Assembly: GCA_964035795.1 (NCBI GenBank)
Contig: OZ038322.1
Coordinates: 7,207,037 to 7,271,036 of the forward strand
Length of the DNA stretch: 64,000 bases
DNA from: Pterobdella sp. o SKG-2022
Lineage: Eukaryota > Annelida > Clitellata > Hirudinida > Piscicolidae
Reading direction: 5' to 3'
The position numbers and the translations under genes were made by a program. The first letter of the stretch is position 1; every line of letters starts with the position of its first letter. The notes under the pieces are model-generated. The model saw only the letters and a list, made by a program, of their open reading frames with translations. It made no database searches and had not been told where the DNA came from. Positions 28,001 to 40,700 of the stretch are shown here, piece after piece.

Positions 28001-31000
28001 TTTTTTTAGGAGAATGAATCATTTTGCACTGAAATCGCTATTATTCTTAAACTTCCCAGACTTTAAAGAAGATTGATTAAATTGATTTTGATTTCTAAAA
28101 AAAGAAACAATTTTTGAAAGATTAAAATCAAAATAGGTCGATGGAGCGATAGAAATGCGCAGTTTGAGGTAAAAAGTTTCAAATCTCGAAATACTTTTAA
28201 GTAATTCCAAGAAAATCTTCATTCTGATTTAGTGCTGTGGTCTAATACAAATAGGGAAACGTGATGCTTCAGCCAAACAATGTCGAATTTTGTTCTAAAA
28301 CACATTTTTTCCGCAATTTTCAAATTTATTTGTTTAGTTGAACTTTTTCTCCATAACTGGATGTTGTTGTAAGCTTTAAAGAAAATATTTTTCTTTAATC
28401 ACAAATTTCATAATTAAGTTTTCAAAAAATATTTCAAACTCAAACTATGATAAGTACTAAAAACTAAATCAAAATCAACAAAAAAATACCCAAAAAAACC
28501 ATATAAATTATTTTAAAAGTGATTCTCGCGATCATTTTTTTCATTTTCAATTAGTAATACATGCAAGAAAGTCCATTTTGTTTGGTGGTCGTTTTGTGTT
28601 AGTAGGCCCCAGTTTAATTATATCATGTATCGTGCCCTAACTCTTGTACAAGTGTCTTTTCATATAGAGCTATATCAACAAATATGATAAATAGCAATAA
28701 AAGTAATTAATAGAAATGAATACACATAAAAATTAACGAAAAGAACTTATTTTTAAATGGTACTAAAAAATAATCTCAAACTACTCTAAAGCGTTGTTTC
28801 TATCCCTGAAATTGATTTCTAAACAAGCTTAATAACCTTTCTGACACTGAAGTACATTTTTCAATAGATACGACGTTGCAAAAATATTAAAAAATCTCAT
28901 TAAGACTGAATACTTATGTTATCGTTCGTAGTCTGATACGTAATTATTCAGTATGGAGAAATACTCCATCTTTTTCGACAAGATAGCATCTTCGTACATC
29001 TCAATCGACCATATAATGCTGATTTCAAAGGAGCGAATAAAATCGAAACTTTATAGAAGTTCTATAGATAAGAATGAGGTATTAAAATACGACTTGAAAG
29101 GTTGCAAGATTATCCAAGTGTTTTTATGAAAGTTTAAAAGTTTAAACGTGGTTTCAAGTGATCTATTTTCCATTGTGACTATTTATTGTGGAATGCGCAA
29201 AAATCTTGAAATTTATCTTTGGTATCGCTTTTAATTTACGACCAGAAACTTTTGGCATTCTTATCACAAAAGAAGTTTCATACAAAACACAGTTAATAAA
29301 TTTTATGGTGAAACTTATACACCATTGGAGAATTTTTCAAGCCATTTTTATTTAAGAAAAAAATATTTTAAATTATTCAAAAATAAAAGGGACTCATGAA
29401 TGCGTAAGGAAAATAATCCTTGAACGCTTATTTTTCACTATGCCATCAAGCCTTTGTTGAAACCGTTTCGATTAGACAAATTGAGTTTTTAAAACAAAAA
29501 ATTCTAAACTTATCAAATATTGAAAAACCTTTACAAGTTTTTTATATCTTTCACTCTTTTTGAATTTTACAATAGTTTAGACATTGTGTGTGTTTTTTGG
29601 CAACTTGAATTTCATACAGTAACTTCAACTTATGAAGACATTCTTCAATATTTTTCCTTATTAAACAACAAAAAAATACTCCACAACTACTCAATCCCAT
29701 CAAAAACTCCTCAACCCCTAAGCACCGCAATTCCCCCCTACACGACAACAGTAGATGGAGGAAAGGTGGTGAGCAGGGAGTTCAGCAGGCAAGTGGACAT
29801 CCCATCGAACGTGGACCCCTTCAGCATGCACAGTGTTCTCAGCAAGGATGGCATCCTACAAGTCGAAGCTCCTGTGTGTGTTTGCTCGGGGAGGGGGTTA
29901 GATTTGCCTAGTGGTAGTGTGCTTTGATACTGAAGTTTTAATAAGGATTTTAGTAGAAATTTTATGAGATCTATAATATTATGGGCTTTTGAAAAATTTT
30001 ATATTGAATGTTGAATTATTTTTTAATAAATATTAATCAGAAGAAATATAGCTCGAATTTCGAGGGTCGAAGTATGGGTAATAAAAGTTCACCTTTGTGT
30101 ATACATTTAAGAAAATTGTGTAGAAGAGAAGGGACTGAAAAATTATGAATATCTAAAAATAGAAGTATTTTTAAATTTTTCATAAGCCTATTTTTAATGA
30201 AAAAAAAAGATCAAACTGGGTCTAAGTGCTTACAGTTGTTTTTTTAAGGAAGTCCATCAATGTTTTTTTGCAGAAGTCTATCAATATTTGTTTTTAAAAT
30301 AAAAAAAAACGAAAAACATTAAAAACACATTAAGCAAGTATTCAACGTTACATAACCAAAACTCAAGGTGCAATCACCCTCAAGCGAGTCAGTCTCAAGT
30401 GATACTATGACCCCTAAAATGACTGACCATCCCGTAGTCCCCTCACAAAAGCCCACCCATTCCAGTCCCTCTCACAAGTTCTCGCCTTCACCTGGAGTCG
30501 ATAACAACACATTTTTCACTTTCCAAGATGGCAACAAGGTTGTTATATTTTCTCACGCTTATATAAAATGTATTCGCATGTATTTGAAAAAAATTTTGAT
30601 GTATATTTAGATTTTGAAAGTGATTCATATAAAAATTTCAACATCTGTGAAAAATTTTAAAAACCAAACAATTACAAAATAATTACATTTGGATCGATAC
30701 TTAAAAACTCACGCATCAACAGATGTTTCGTGTAACAATAGACATAGGCTCAGACTTTCAGCCCGGAGAGCTATCAGTGAAAACCGTCGATAGAAAATTA
30801 GTTGTTAATGCTAAGCACGAAGAGAAAGTTCCAGGCAAAAACTGCAGCAAAGAATTCAACAAAGAGTTTGATTTGCCAGAGCTCGTGGATCCCAACCAGG
30901 TTTTTTGATGAAATATATTTTAAAATAAAATCGTTTAATATCTTAAATAATTTATTTTATTTTTGTAATAAGAGCTTTTGAAGAGAAAAAATTTGAAAGA

Positions 31001-31170
31001 TATTTAGACAATAAACTGAAGCTATAAGTTTTAATTTAAACGCGATAACAACTTTCATCAAACAGGTAACAGCAAGCCTAACCTCCGAAGGCCACTTAAT
31101 ATTAGAAGCGCCCATCCAATCTTCAAGCACCAACCACCAACAAGCACACACCATTCACACACCTCAGTGA
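25018..31170 (+). CDS. Small heat shock protein with two alpha-crystallin domains
   Basis: Seven exons join in phase: 25018-25288, 26422-26492, 27562-27664, 29752-29873, 30368-30538, 30723-30899, 31066-31170 (TGA), encoding 339 residues. The N-terminal part (KEWDDDVMKLKQDFFRLKP) is followed by alpha-crystallin domain 1 (VFRVSFDVSQFVPEEINVKT, then VDIPSNVDPFSMHSVLSKDG and LQVEAPV), a Ser/Pro/Thr-rich linker, and domain 2 (MFRVTIDIGSDFQPGELSVK, FDLPELVDPNQ, HLILEAPI). Such proteins are ATP-independent holdase chaperones that bind unfolding clients and form oligomers. Tandem domains and this length are typical of flatworm proteins such as schistosome p40. The C-terminal tail lacks the I/V-x-I/V motif that usually links subunits. 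The start at 25018 is preferred over the in-frame ATG at 25000 because the extra residues (MKIKIN) look like AT-rich leader sequence. Confidence 0.9.
26530..26720. repeat. TCTG/TTTATC-type imperfect microsatellite
   Basis: Degenerate TCTGTTTATCTATCTG units in intron 2 of the heat shock gene. The Ile/Leu/Ser-rich open frame over it is repeat-derived. Confidence 0.6.
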
Positions 31171-31718
31171 CACACCTTCTCATTGTTAAACCACATTGCT
31201 ACTTGTTGACTGTTCAATGTATTCGCTTTAAAGTTGTGCTTATTGATTCCAAAGATGTAATGAATTTTTCGATGTGTTGATAACGATCACCTTTCTACAC
31301 GTTATATTCTGGTTCCAGCATGGCATTGTAGATCAAGTATACTAAGATTTATTATGTTATAGTTAGTTAAGCTTATCGGTAAGTTGTGTGTGTATCACAT
31401 TATAGGATGAAACAAAAATTAACATAATTCACTTGAAGACAGTCAATCGTAAATTTATTCTTTTAAAAGATCGCTTTAAACCATTGCTTCCAGTTAAATC
31501 TCGTTTTTCGCATTTTATCTCATCAGTAATGCAAATTATTAAAGCAAATTCTTATGCTTTCTAGTCAAATATGCTTCATATTGAAAATTATAGAAAATCA
31601 TTTTAATTTTGTTTATTTAAAATCATTTTCAATTAATATATTCTTAAAAACAAATATTTTGGAACTTAATAAATTTAAAATCAACTAAAATGAGAAAGAA
31701 TCAATAAAAACTAAAAGC
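31171..31718. other. Convergent 3' interval between the heat shock gene and CABIN1
   Basis: The two stop codons lie 548 bp apart and face each other. A plus-strand AATAAA sits at 31668-31673, and minus-strand AATAAA copies (TTTATT on the plus strand) at 31612-31617 and 31453-31458. If the distal plus-strand signal is used, the two 3' UTRs overlap as antisense transcripts. Confidence 0.5.
31612..31617 (-). terminator. Poly(A) signal candidate of CABIN1
   Basis: AATAAA on the minus strand, about 100 bp downstream of the CABIN1 stop codon. Confidence 0.5.
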
Positions 31719-34700
31719 TTAATCTGAATCTTCCAATACAATGACATCCTCATTCATATAGTTCTTTTCAATATTAAAAGCAGTTAACTTTGTTGCATGG
31801 GAAGCATGGCCAGCTGTTTGGGTGGGCAATTGCGCAGAGGTCGTGTTGTGGTGAAGATGGTAAGTTGGCATATATGAGCTTTTGAAACGTTCGTTGTCTG
31901 CATTGTTGACAGCTTGGATAGGCCTCTGTAGGCTTTGTTGCAGCCTGATGTTTTGATCAGCTGATTTTTTAGGGTGGTTATGAAGGGGTGCTTGTGAAAC
32001 CACTTGAGTTGCTTCTGGCAAAGTTTTTTTGGACTGAGGCTGCATATAAGATGGAGTGGGATTAGATTGAAGACTATGTTGGTGAGATAGATCGAAAGTA
32101 GGAGTGCCTGGCTGTCGTTTATGTTGAGGTAGTGTTTGTTGAGAAAGTTTATGTTGCGGAGGTGTTTGTTGCAAAACTTTATGTTGCGGAGGTAGTTGTT
32201 GCACAACTTTATGTTGTGGTGTTGTTTGTTGGGAAAGTTTATGTTGTGGTGTTGTTTGTTGCGCAACTTTATGATGCAGACTTGCTTGGTGGACGATTCT
32301 TTGATGCGGATTTGATTGTTGAGTTATCTTGTTTTGCGGTTGACTTGTTTGTTGAAATCCTTTGTGCTGAGAGTTCGTTGGTTGAATCACTATAGTATGT
32401 TGTTGGTTTGTTTGTTGAGATAAGTTGCTCGGTTGGTTCTGAAGAGAGGTCGAAAGTGATGTGAAAAGCTGCTTGTGTGATTTGTATTGGACTTGTTGTA
32501 GTGGTGTGGTGATGTTGTGGGGTTGAGTTTGTTGTTGTTTTGCTGAATTTTGTTGGTAAGACGTTTTAACGTTTTGTTTCTGTTGAGAAGCACAGAAACT
32601 AAAGTTGCTTTTACCTAAGTGGTAAGCAGGGGTTGAAACTTTGGAAGGATTAAGCGAAGTTGAACTGGACTTAGGTGTGGTCATAGAGTGGTTGAGACTT
32701 TGATTAGGATTATGAATTGAATAATTTGAGTACTCGTGACTAGTGTTGGAGGAATAAAGATTACTACTAGGAGAATTAAATTGAGAATTGTTATATGGAG
32801 TGGACTTGAAATTGGGGGTGGAGTGATTGGAGGGAAGAGCAGTGTTGAGTGGGTGGACGTTCTTGTTGATGTTGTATGGAGGAGAAGCTACTTGAGAGTT
32901 CCGGGCTCCTTGAGCTCTCTGAGCATCAGTAGGATATAATTTAGTTTTATATCAATACATGTATCGTTATGTTACAATTAATTCAATTACTATAAGTTTG
33001 TTCCAATGTATTTCAATAACCAAATTAAGCAATTATTCTTAGTTAACAGCTGACACAGAAATCTTTAATAACTTCAGTGTGCATAATTAAATGTTAAAAA
33101 ACATAAAGTAAGCTAGATTATCTATTTTAAAAAAGACCATTTTGAAATAGCAATGATGCAGACCTGAAAAATCCTGGCGTTTTGTTGTTGGTTGCAGTAC
33201 CTACGTAGTTCATCGAACGATGGCTTGTAATCCGACTGTGTGGAATTCAATTGGTTCTATTATATTATTGTCGAATCTTACATGAAAAACTGCTTGATCA
33301 TGCATGATCAGCCGATGCCTCATATATTCATAAACCTCCACTCAAATTGTCATTGGCAAACTACCATATAAGATTGACCAATAATCACTCACTTTAGTTT
33401 TAGTGAGATGCCTATATAGAAGCAAGAGAATGTCATCAAAAGCCTGGGTGGGCATCTTGAAACACTGCAGTCGCATCTGGTACACTGTCACCATGGCATC
33501 GACCATCTCATCTCGGATCTTTTCGCTTGTGTCTGCTCACATCAAAGATGAGAATGGTGGTTCATTATGTGAATGGCTTTGTAGAACGGTTGGTTTGAAT
33601 GAACTCGGTACTTATATTTTGCTATAAAGTTTCAGGATGGGTTATATTATATAAATGTGTCAACACTGCTTTAAAAATTCCTAAGCAATATACCAAAAAA
33701 ACTAAATTAGCATAGTTCAAAAACAATTCTTGATATTGTAAGTTTGAATGAGACAAAACTTCATGTTGCTTAGTTGATAGAAGCATAAGAATTGTTTCAA
33801 TATAATGGGAATCATTTTAAACACAAAGCACTCACAATTAGTAACTTTTTGTTCCTTCTCAATGAGGTACTGGATCTTCTGGTTAAGGATTTGCACACAC
33901 AAGTTGAATGCCTCCTTCGACAAAAACTTCCTGTCGTAATCCCTCAAGTATTTCCTGTTGATGAGCATGGATATCTCAATAAACTTGATGACGATAAATT
34001 AATAGTAAAAATAATATTAATTTTATCATTTTTTCAAATTTTATTTTATAAATAAAATTTTAAGAATATATATATCAACTTTATTTTATAAGTTAACCCA
34101 TGTACAACCAACCCTATCCAAAATTCTGAAACTAGCGTTGTATGAAAAAATCAAGATTATATAAAAAATTCTTAATATCTTCCATGATTGATTTTTTCAA
34201 ATGCTAAGAACCATCAATCAAAGTATTAAACATCGTTAAAAGAAATACATAACATTTTCAATAACTATTAATTACCAGTAATAACCTCACACAGTGATCC
34301 AACAAAACCATTAAAGCTCAATACAAGACTACATAGTAAGTCACGCACTTGTTGGCACTGTCAGGAGACCTGGAAAGCTGCATGTGCAGTTGGAAGAGAA
34401 GTGAGGAATTCACAGACCTCCTCAACAGATCGACCAACAACACTACAGACCTGCACAAGTGGGAAGCAAATGACCCAAATCGATCCAGGTCGCTTGATGG
34501 TAACCTCCAAACTCCCTGGTAGTTTTGTATTAGCATCGGCGTGAGGTGTGTGATATATGGGTGTTAAAAACGAGAGGTGAGATTGATATGTTGACTTCTT
34601 ATGTCAGCTTATTCATTGTTGTTGTCCAACCCATGCTAGCATGGGAAAGAAGTGAAACAATAGTGATGGTGATTTATTATTACCAATCCTGGTCCTGGGC

Positions 34701-37700
34701 ATGACGTTAAACTGCACCGAAGACAGCGTCTCCAATTTGAGACTTCTTTCCTGTTATAACCTGGATAACAGTAGACTTCGGTAACAGGTATCCTGATATC
34801 CTGGTATCGTTGTCATTTGGCTTGGCGGAGGATCATTCTTTATTGACAACGGCAAGGCAAACTGCCCAAGTGTGGGAACGGCGATTCTTGAAATCCGATA
34901 GTTTCAAGTTGGACGTTAGCTTGGGCTGGCAGTTCTATGAAAACTTTGTCCCAACTAAAAATGGCTTTCATTAGCCGACTACTGTATACCCCAGCTACTG
35001 GGACGCCTACAGCAGTATAATCCAATATGGATATTATTATTTATTATTTTAATCCAATTAGATTATACTGCTGTACATGTCCCATTAACTGGAGTTGACA
35101 GCAGTTGGCCTAGGTTATTGATACTATAATAGAGTGATTTATGAAAAAAGGCCATTTTATTTGAGACAAATTTTTACAGACTGCCAGCTCGAGTTAACGT
35201 CCAACTTGAAATTATCAAATTCAAGATCCACCGTTTCAACATTTGGGGAGTTTGCCTTGCCATTCTCAACAAAAAGAAAGATCATCCGCCAAGCCTAATG
35301 ACAACGATACCAGAATATCAGTTTGTCGATGCCTGCTACCGGAGTCTACTGTTATCCAGGATATGACAGAAAAGCAATTTCAATTTAGAGACGCTATCTT
35401 CAGTGCAGTTTAACGTCATGCCCAGGACTTAAATAATAATAATAAATGAGGCAGTAGATGATATTAGAAACAAATATATTATAACTGTTTTTAGAACCAA
35501 ATGAAAAATTCATAAACAGATACTAGGTATTTGGAAGGTGAAATTTTTATAAAACATGATTTTTGTAAAAAAAAGAAATTTTTGCAATACCTTAGAGCTA
35601 GCCTAGACAAGCAAAATTATAACCACAAATTCAACCACAATTAAAAGCTGATAACTTAGAAAGAACTGACAATAAAAAAGTTATTGGCTTTTCTGTCTTG
35701 GAAGAGAGCCTGGCATCTAAATCCATTGACTGGTATGATGAACGATGTGCCTATCAGCAACTCTCTGCAGATCGACAGGTTCTACAGAGTTCGTTTGAGT
35801 TATCATTAGGATTTATAAATATGTTGAGGTTTATACAATAGTAAACTAATGAATAAGGTTGTAATTATCGAAAATTTTAGTTTTGATGAAACAATAAATT
35901 AATTTGAAATTTCCTCATTATAAAAAATAAAAAATCAAGGAAATATATAATATTATTATTTCACTAATTACCTGAGTTATTTGATTTTGTAGTATCTTAA
36001 AGTTAAGATTGTATTTGACGTGTGTTTCAGATCAATAAATACTTCGTGTTTATTTACCTCAAATTTTGATTTAAGCTATTCTACGTCATATCAGACACAT
36101 GCTATCAAATATAACATTACAAATGAAGTACCTTGAAATGCTTGCAATGAAAATAAATGTGAGCGATTCTGTACTGAGACTTGAAGTGCCAGGGATAGCG
36201 GGACAGGATGAGAGTGAAAGCCCTGATACACCCTTCCACCAACCTCTTGAACCTCTTTTCAGTGCTCTCTTCTTTTTTGCTTGCAACTTCCACTGTCTGC
36301 ACATTTACATTGCTTATATCCTGTTGCTTTTTGTTTTCTATTACTACTACTTCATTAGTTTTTGTGTTAGCTTCAGTGTCTTTTTCATTTTTTTCATTAG
36401 TGCATTCCTTCATGGGATTTTTCTCTTCTACTTCATCAGTGACAGGTTCGTCTTTCTCAAGCTCTGCCAGTTTTGATTCAAGCATCATCAAGCCATCTTC
36501 ATCCTTCATCTCCACAACTTCCAACTCACTATTAGACTTTTTTAACGGTCCATCCTTGTTTTCAATTTTATCTTCTTTCAATGTTTCTTCTCCAATCACA
36601 ATTATATCATCATAGATACTTGAAGCATCAGATTTCAATGACTCACACACACTGATTTGCTTGTGCAGGCCAGCAGAGAGATTTAATCGGTGTGGTGTTG
36701 AAGTGGAATGGGCCACACTCAAGCCTTTAATGGGCGATGAAGGCAGGCTTTTGCCTTGGTTCATCATGTTCGTCTGCAATCAAATTCGCATATTGGTTAA
36801 AAGAAATCCTTACGTTAATATTAACTATTATACTTTTAAATAGTACTAAACATGCATTGAACCTGGTTGACGGGGGAAGCATTGAGAACCTCAGCATCGA
36901 ACTTGCTTAATGACCCAGGAATATTGGTCATCTTGTGTCTCTGAGGGTCAGACAAGTTGCCTGACATCAACAAGAAACTCTCCTCTTCAAACCTTTGAGA
37001 TGAATGCATGTTGGACGTTAATGGTTGAATAAAATGAATATATTAAAAGTGTTTGTATTTATTTTTTTTTGTATTCAAAATACTTCAAAGCAAAAAAAAA
37101 CACACGATCTTACAAGAGATCTGAACTCTTTTTATAATCAGATTTCTTTTCCAGATGTTCCTGGCCCTTTACCAGAGGAGACTCTTTTGCCTTCAACATG
37201 AACCTTTCAATAGTATCAAAGTCTATCTTTGGCAAATCTTCCTCATGTTTCAACATGTACTTCAATATGCTTGCATGTATCCTGTAGAACATCTGTGTGG
37301 GAAAAAATGAACTTAGTGAATATATAAAAATGACCCCTAAAGATGGAAGGAAATGGATCTATTAAATACCATACTAAATTATATAATAAATTAAAAAAAC
37401 CATCAAAAAAATGGAGCTATAGACGATGATGATAATAATTAACGAATACCAAATTACGTGAGATTTCAAAACTACAATCAAGCAATAGATTTGATGCTAG
37501 AAACTGAAACTAAAACCTCCAAAGACTCCACAGCCAAATGAGGGGGATTGTGGTAGGATATATTCTTTTTAGGGTACTTGGCTTTCTCGAAATGCAAAAT
37601 TTCACCTGCCTTTATAAAAAAAAATCGGTCTGCTTGAATTTTATGTTGAATTTAGATCAACAGTTACATAAAAATGAAGCTAAACCCAATATAAAAGCGC

Positions 37701-40700
37701 TATAAATGATATATTGGAGTCTCTGAAACACACATACCTGGGTATAATGGTCAAGGAAGACTGAAGGGTGGTTATTCTGCTTCTCAGCCATTTTGCCCAA
37801 CATGTAATGTTCCAACCACTCTTCTTCTGAATCACAATCGTGCTTTTTGGCTTGTTCGAAGCAGGTCTTACTAAGATTCAACATGTCTTGTTTGAAGGTT
37901 AAGAGGTTTTCAGGTTTTACATTAAGTTTTTCAGTCAACGATTTGACGCTGGATGCAGTGGTTGAATTGTGATTGTTCAAAATTTCCAGCTTTGGCATAA
38001 AGAAATTATTGTGCGCCTTATAGAGGTATGAGGCTGTGCTTTGGAGCATGAAAGTACACGAGCCATACTCAATCCATAATTTGCTGTTGCTTTCATTCAA
38101 CTGCATTGCTCTTCTGAAGCATCTCAGAGTGCTGACAGACAATTCGTCAGGAGCTTTAAGATTCAACTCTAAATCATCTTCAATCTTTTTAGAGTTAGCC
38201 AAGGCTAAAGCAGCCCATGAATCAAACCTGTTTGGTTTGATAGCCAAATCCATCATATAAAAATTCATTGCTTTAGATGTTTCATTGTTTTTGAAATAAT
38301 AATCGGCTAATAGGTAGTATAAATCTTGGTGGATATCTTCAGTAGATGCGGCAGTGGTTGGCTCTTGTTCCATTGTTCCTTGGATGAAGGCTTTGACATT
38401 GGCATGTTGCAAAGAAAATATGCTTGACTCTTCTAACTTTGAGAGGGTTTTGATTTTTAAAAGTAACTGCTCAAACTCTGTAGTGATACTTCTTTGTTTG
38501 AGGCTGTCGTACTCAGGCAAAATTGATGGTTTGAAGTAATTGTACAAGAAGTGACAATTATTCCAATCCAGAGCCACCTTTAATGGTTAACATTTGATTT
38601 GATTGAAGCACTAAAAAATATTTTAAAATAACTAACGGGTTGAGTAGAGTGGTCATGGTAGTTTTTAGTGCGGTTCTTTTTTGGATAATGAAAAAGACAA
38701 GAAAATGCTTGTTCTAACGAAGCGCATAACCCTGCTTCACAACCCACTCCTAATTCTATGTCTTTTATCGACTTTGTGTCAGTTGAAGATTTATCTTTGT
38801 CCAAAGGTTTTTTTTCTGTCACTTCTTTATCCCAAGCAGATTCTTTGTCACTTTCCTCAAATACTTCAATAGCATCATCAATCATATAATCTCGTTGAAT
38901 GTTTAGCAATAGAAATTCTGCCTCTTTGATCAGGAACAACATATACTTTCCCTCTAAAGAACAACACCAAGACTTTCTGAAAAAAATAAGTTCAAAAAAT
39001 AAATAATAATTAATTGGCAATATAAATAAAAACTGTGATAAAAGATCAAAATGTTACCTGGCCAAATAGTCATGTCCAGTAATTAAAACCATAAGGAAGC
39101 TAGGAACGTCGTCATTATCTTCAGCATCTATATTCTGCATCTCTTGTGGCATCAAATGCTTGCAGTAATGCCATGTCAACAGTTGGTATAACAATATCCA
39201 CAAATCAATAACATATTCACATGAAATTTCCATTATAAAGCCATTGCAATCCTGTGTTATCTCAAACACCACTTCCAACAACTTACACACACAAGCTACC
39301 AACAGCCGTAGGTGCTCGAAAGATATTTCAGATAATATTGTATCAGATGCTTTCATGCAAACATTGATGTAATTCAGAATTTTGTAGAAAAAATCAAGGG
39401 GGTGTTGTGAGGGGTTGACAGACAAAGGTGTCTTGAAGAGAGGGTCCATAAGTTGATTGATGTACATGCTAAAACACTTTACACTCCACTCCAAACAGCT
39501 TTTGTGTTCTTTCAAAGCTATGTAGCAATTAATCATGATGCTTATTTGTTCTCTGTTTTCTTCATGAGTGAAGTCTATGTGGTTGTCTTCGTTTTGAAGC
39601 AAAACTTCTTTAATGATATCAATCACTTCATTATACTTTCCTTTGCTATACATTTTGAATACATCTTCTATATGCATCTTTTTCTCAGACTTATTTATTA
39701 AATACATCACTTTTTCTAGAGAAATTTCACTGCTTTCTACACAGTTCGGCAACAGAACTGATTTGTTGGAAGATTCATTGAAGAGAGATTTTATAGAAAA
39801 TAAACATTCCAATGACGTGTCTAATTTACGTTGATTTATCAGATAATTCAACCAATGCACACGAATGCGAAATTCATTTTGGAAATCTGAACTTGAAGCA
39901 TTTTCAGCCAGTCTAGTAAGATAATAAAAATCTTCAAAAAACAATGTTGAATCTTGTACATTTCTAGTAAAACAACCTAGCATGTCATCTTTGTAGTTAT
40001 TGTTGGCATCTTTGATGTTCTGATCAACACTCAACTCCAGATGCACCAAACACACACTAATGAACTGCTTCCTCATCTCATCATCAAAGTCCCCATTCAA
40101 GTGGATGTTCAAGTCAAAGTGAGTTCTCAAGCAGTTATACAAGCCCATGTAGATGTTTTTGAGTGATTCAGGCCATTTTATTGAAAAATATTTTTCAATT
40201 CTCACAAGATATGCTAGAATAGTATCTACAATATTGCTTTTAATCTCCTTCATTTCTTTAAGGAAATTGATGACATTTAATTTTTCATCATCAGTGAAGT
40301 AATCTTTCTCAATACTCTCAATTGCTTCTTTTTCCTCAGCTTCAGAGAAAGCAGCATCATCTGAAACAGACCTTCTTCTTTGTTCACACAAATCATTGAA
40401 ATCTTTTTGAAAACATAAAGGCAACAATTTCATAATTGAGTTTAATTCATTTTCAGAGCTCAAACTTGCCAACAAGGAATTCTTAACTCTTTTTGACCTC
40501 CTTTTGAAATCATCTTCTAACATAGACAAGTCGCCTTTTCTCTTACAAGCCTTTTTCTTCACTTCCTCATTCATTTGGCATAACTTTTTTGATTGATTAT
40601 TCTTTTTTTCATTTTTAGATGCATCTCCATTGCCTTCTTCTGAAGATGATACTGTTTGTACTTCAGTATTTTCAACTTTTTCTTCACTCATTGGTTTTTC

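Noticed and set aside
32132..32395. Plus-strand Val-rich frame of 87 codons with decapeptide periodicity
   Set aside because: Antisense shadow of the CABIN1 30-bp coding minisatellite; the minus frame is part of a multi-exon gene with clear homology.
36099..36615. Plus-strand Phe/Ser-rich frames of 125 and 135 codons
   Set aside because: Antisense of CABIN1 exon 7, whose minus-strand frame joins neighbouring exons in phase.
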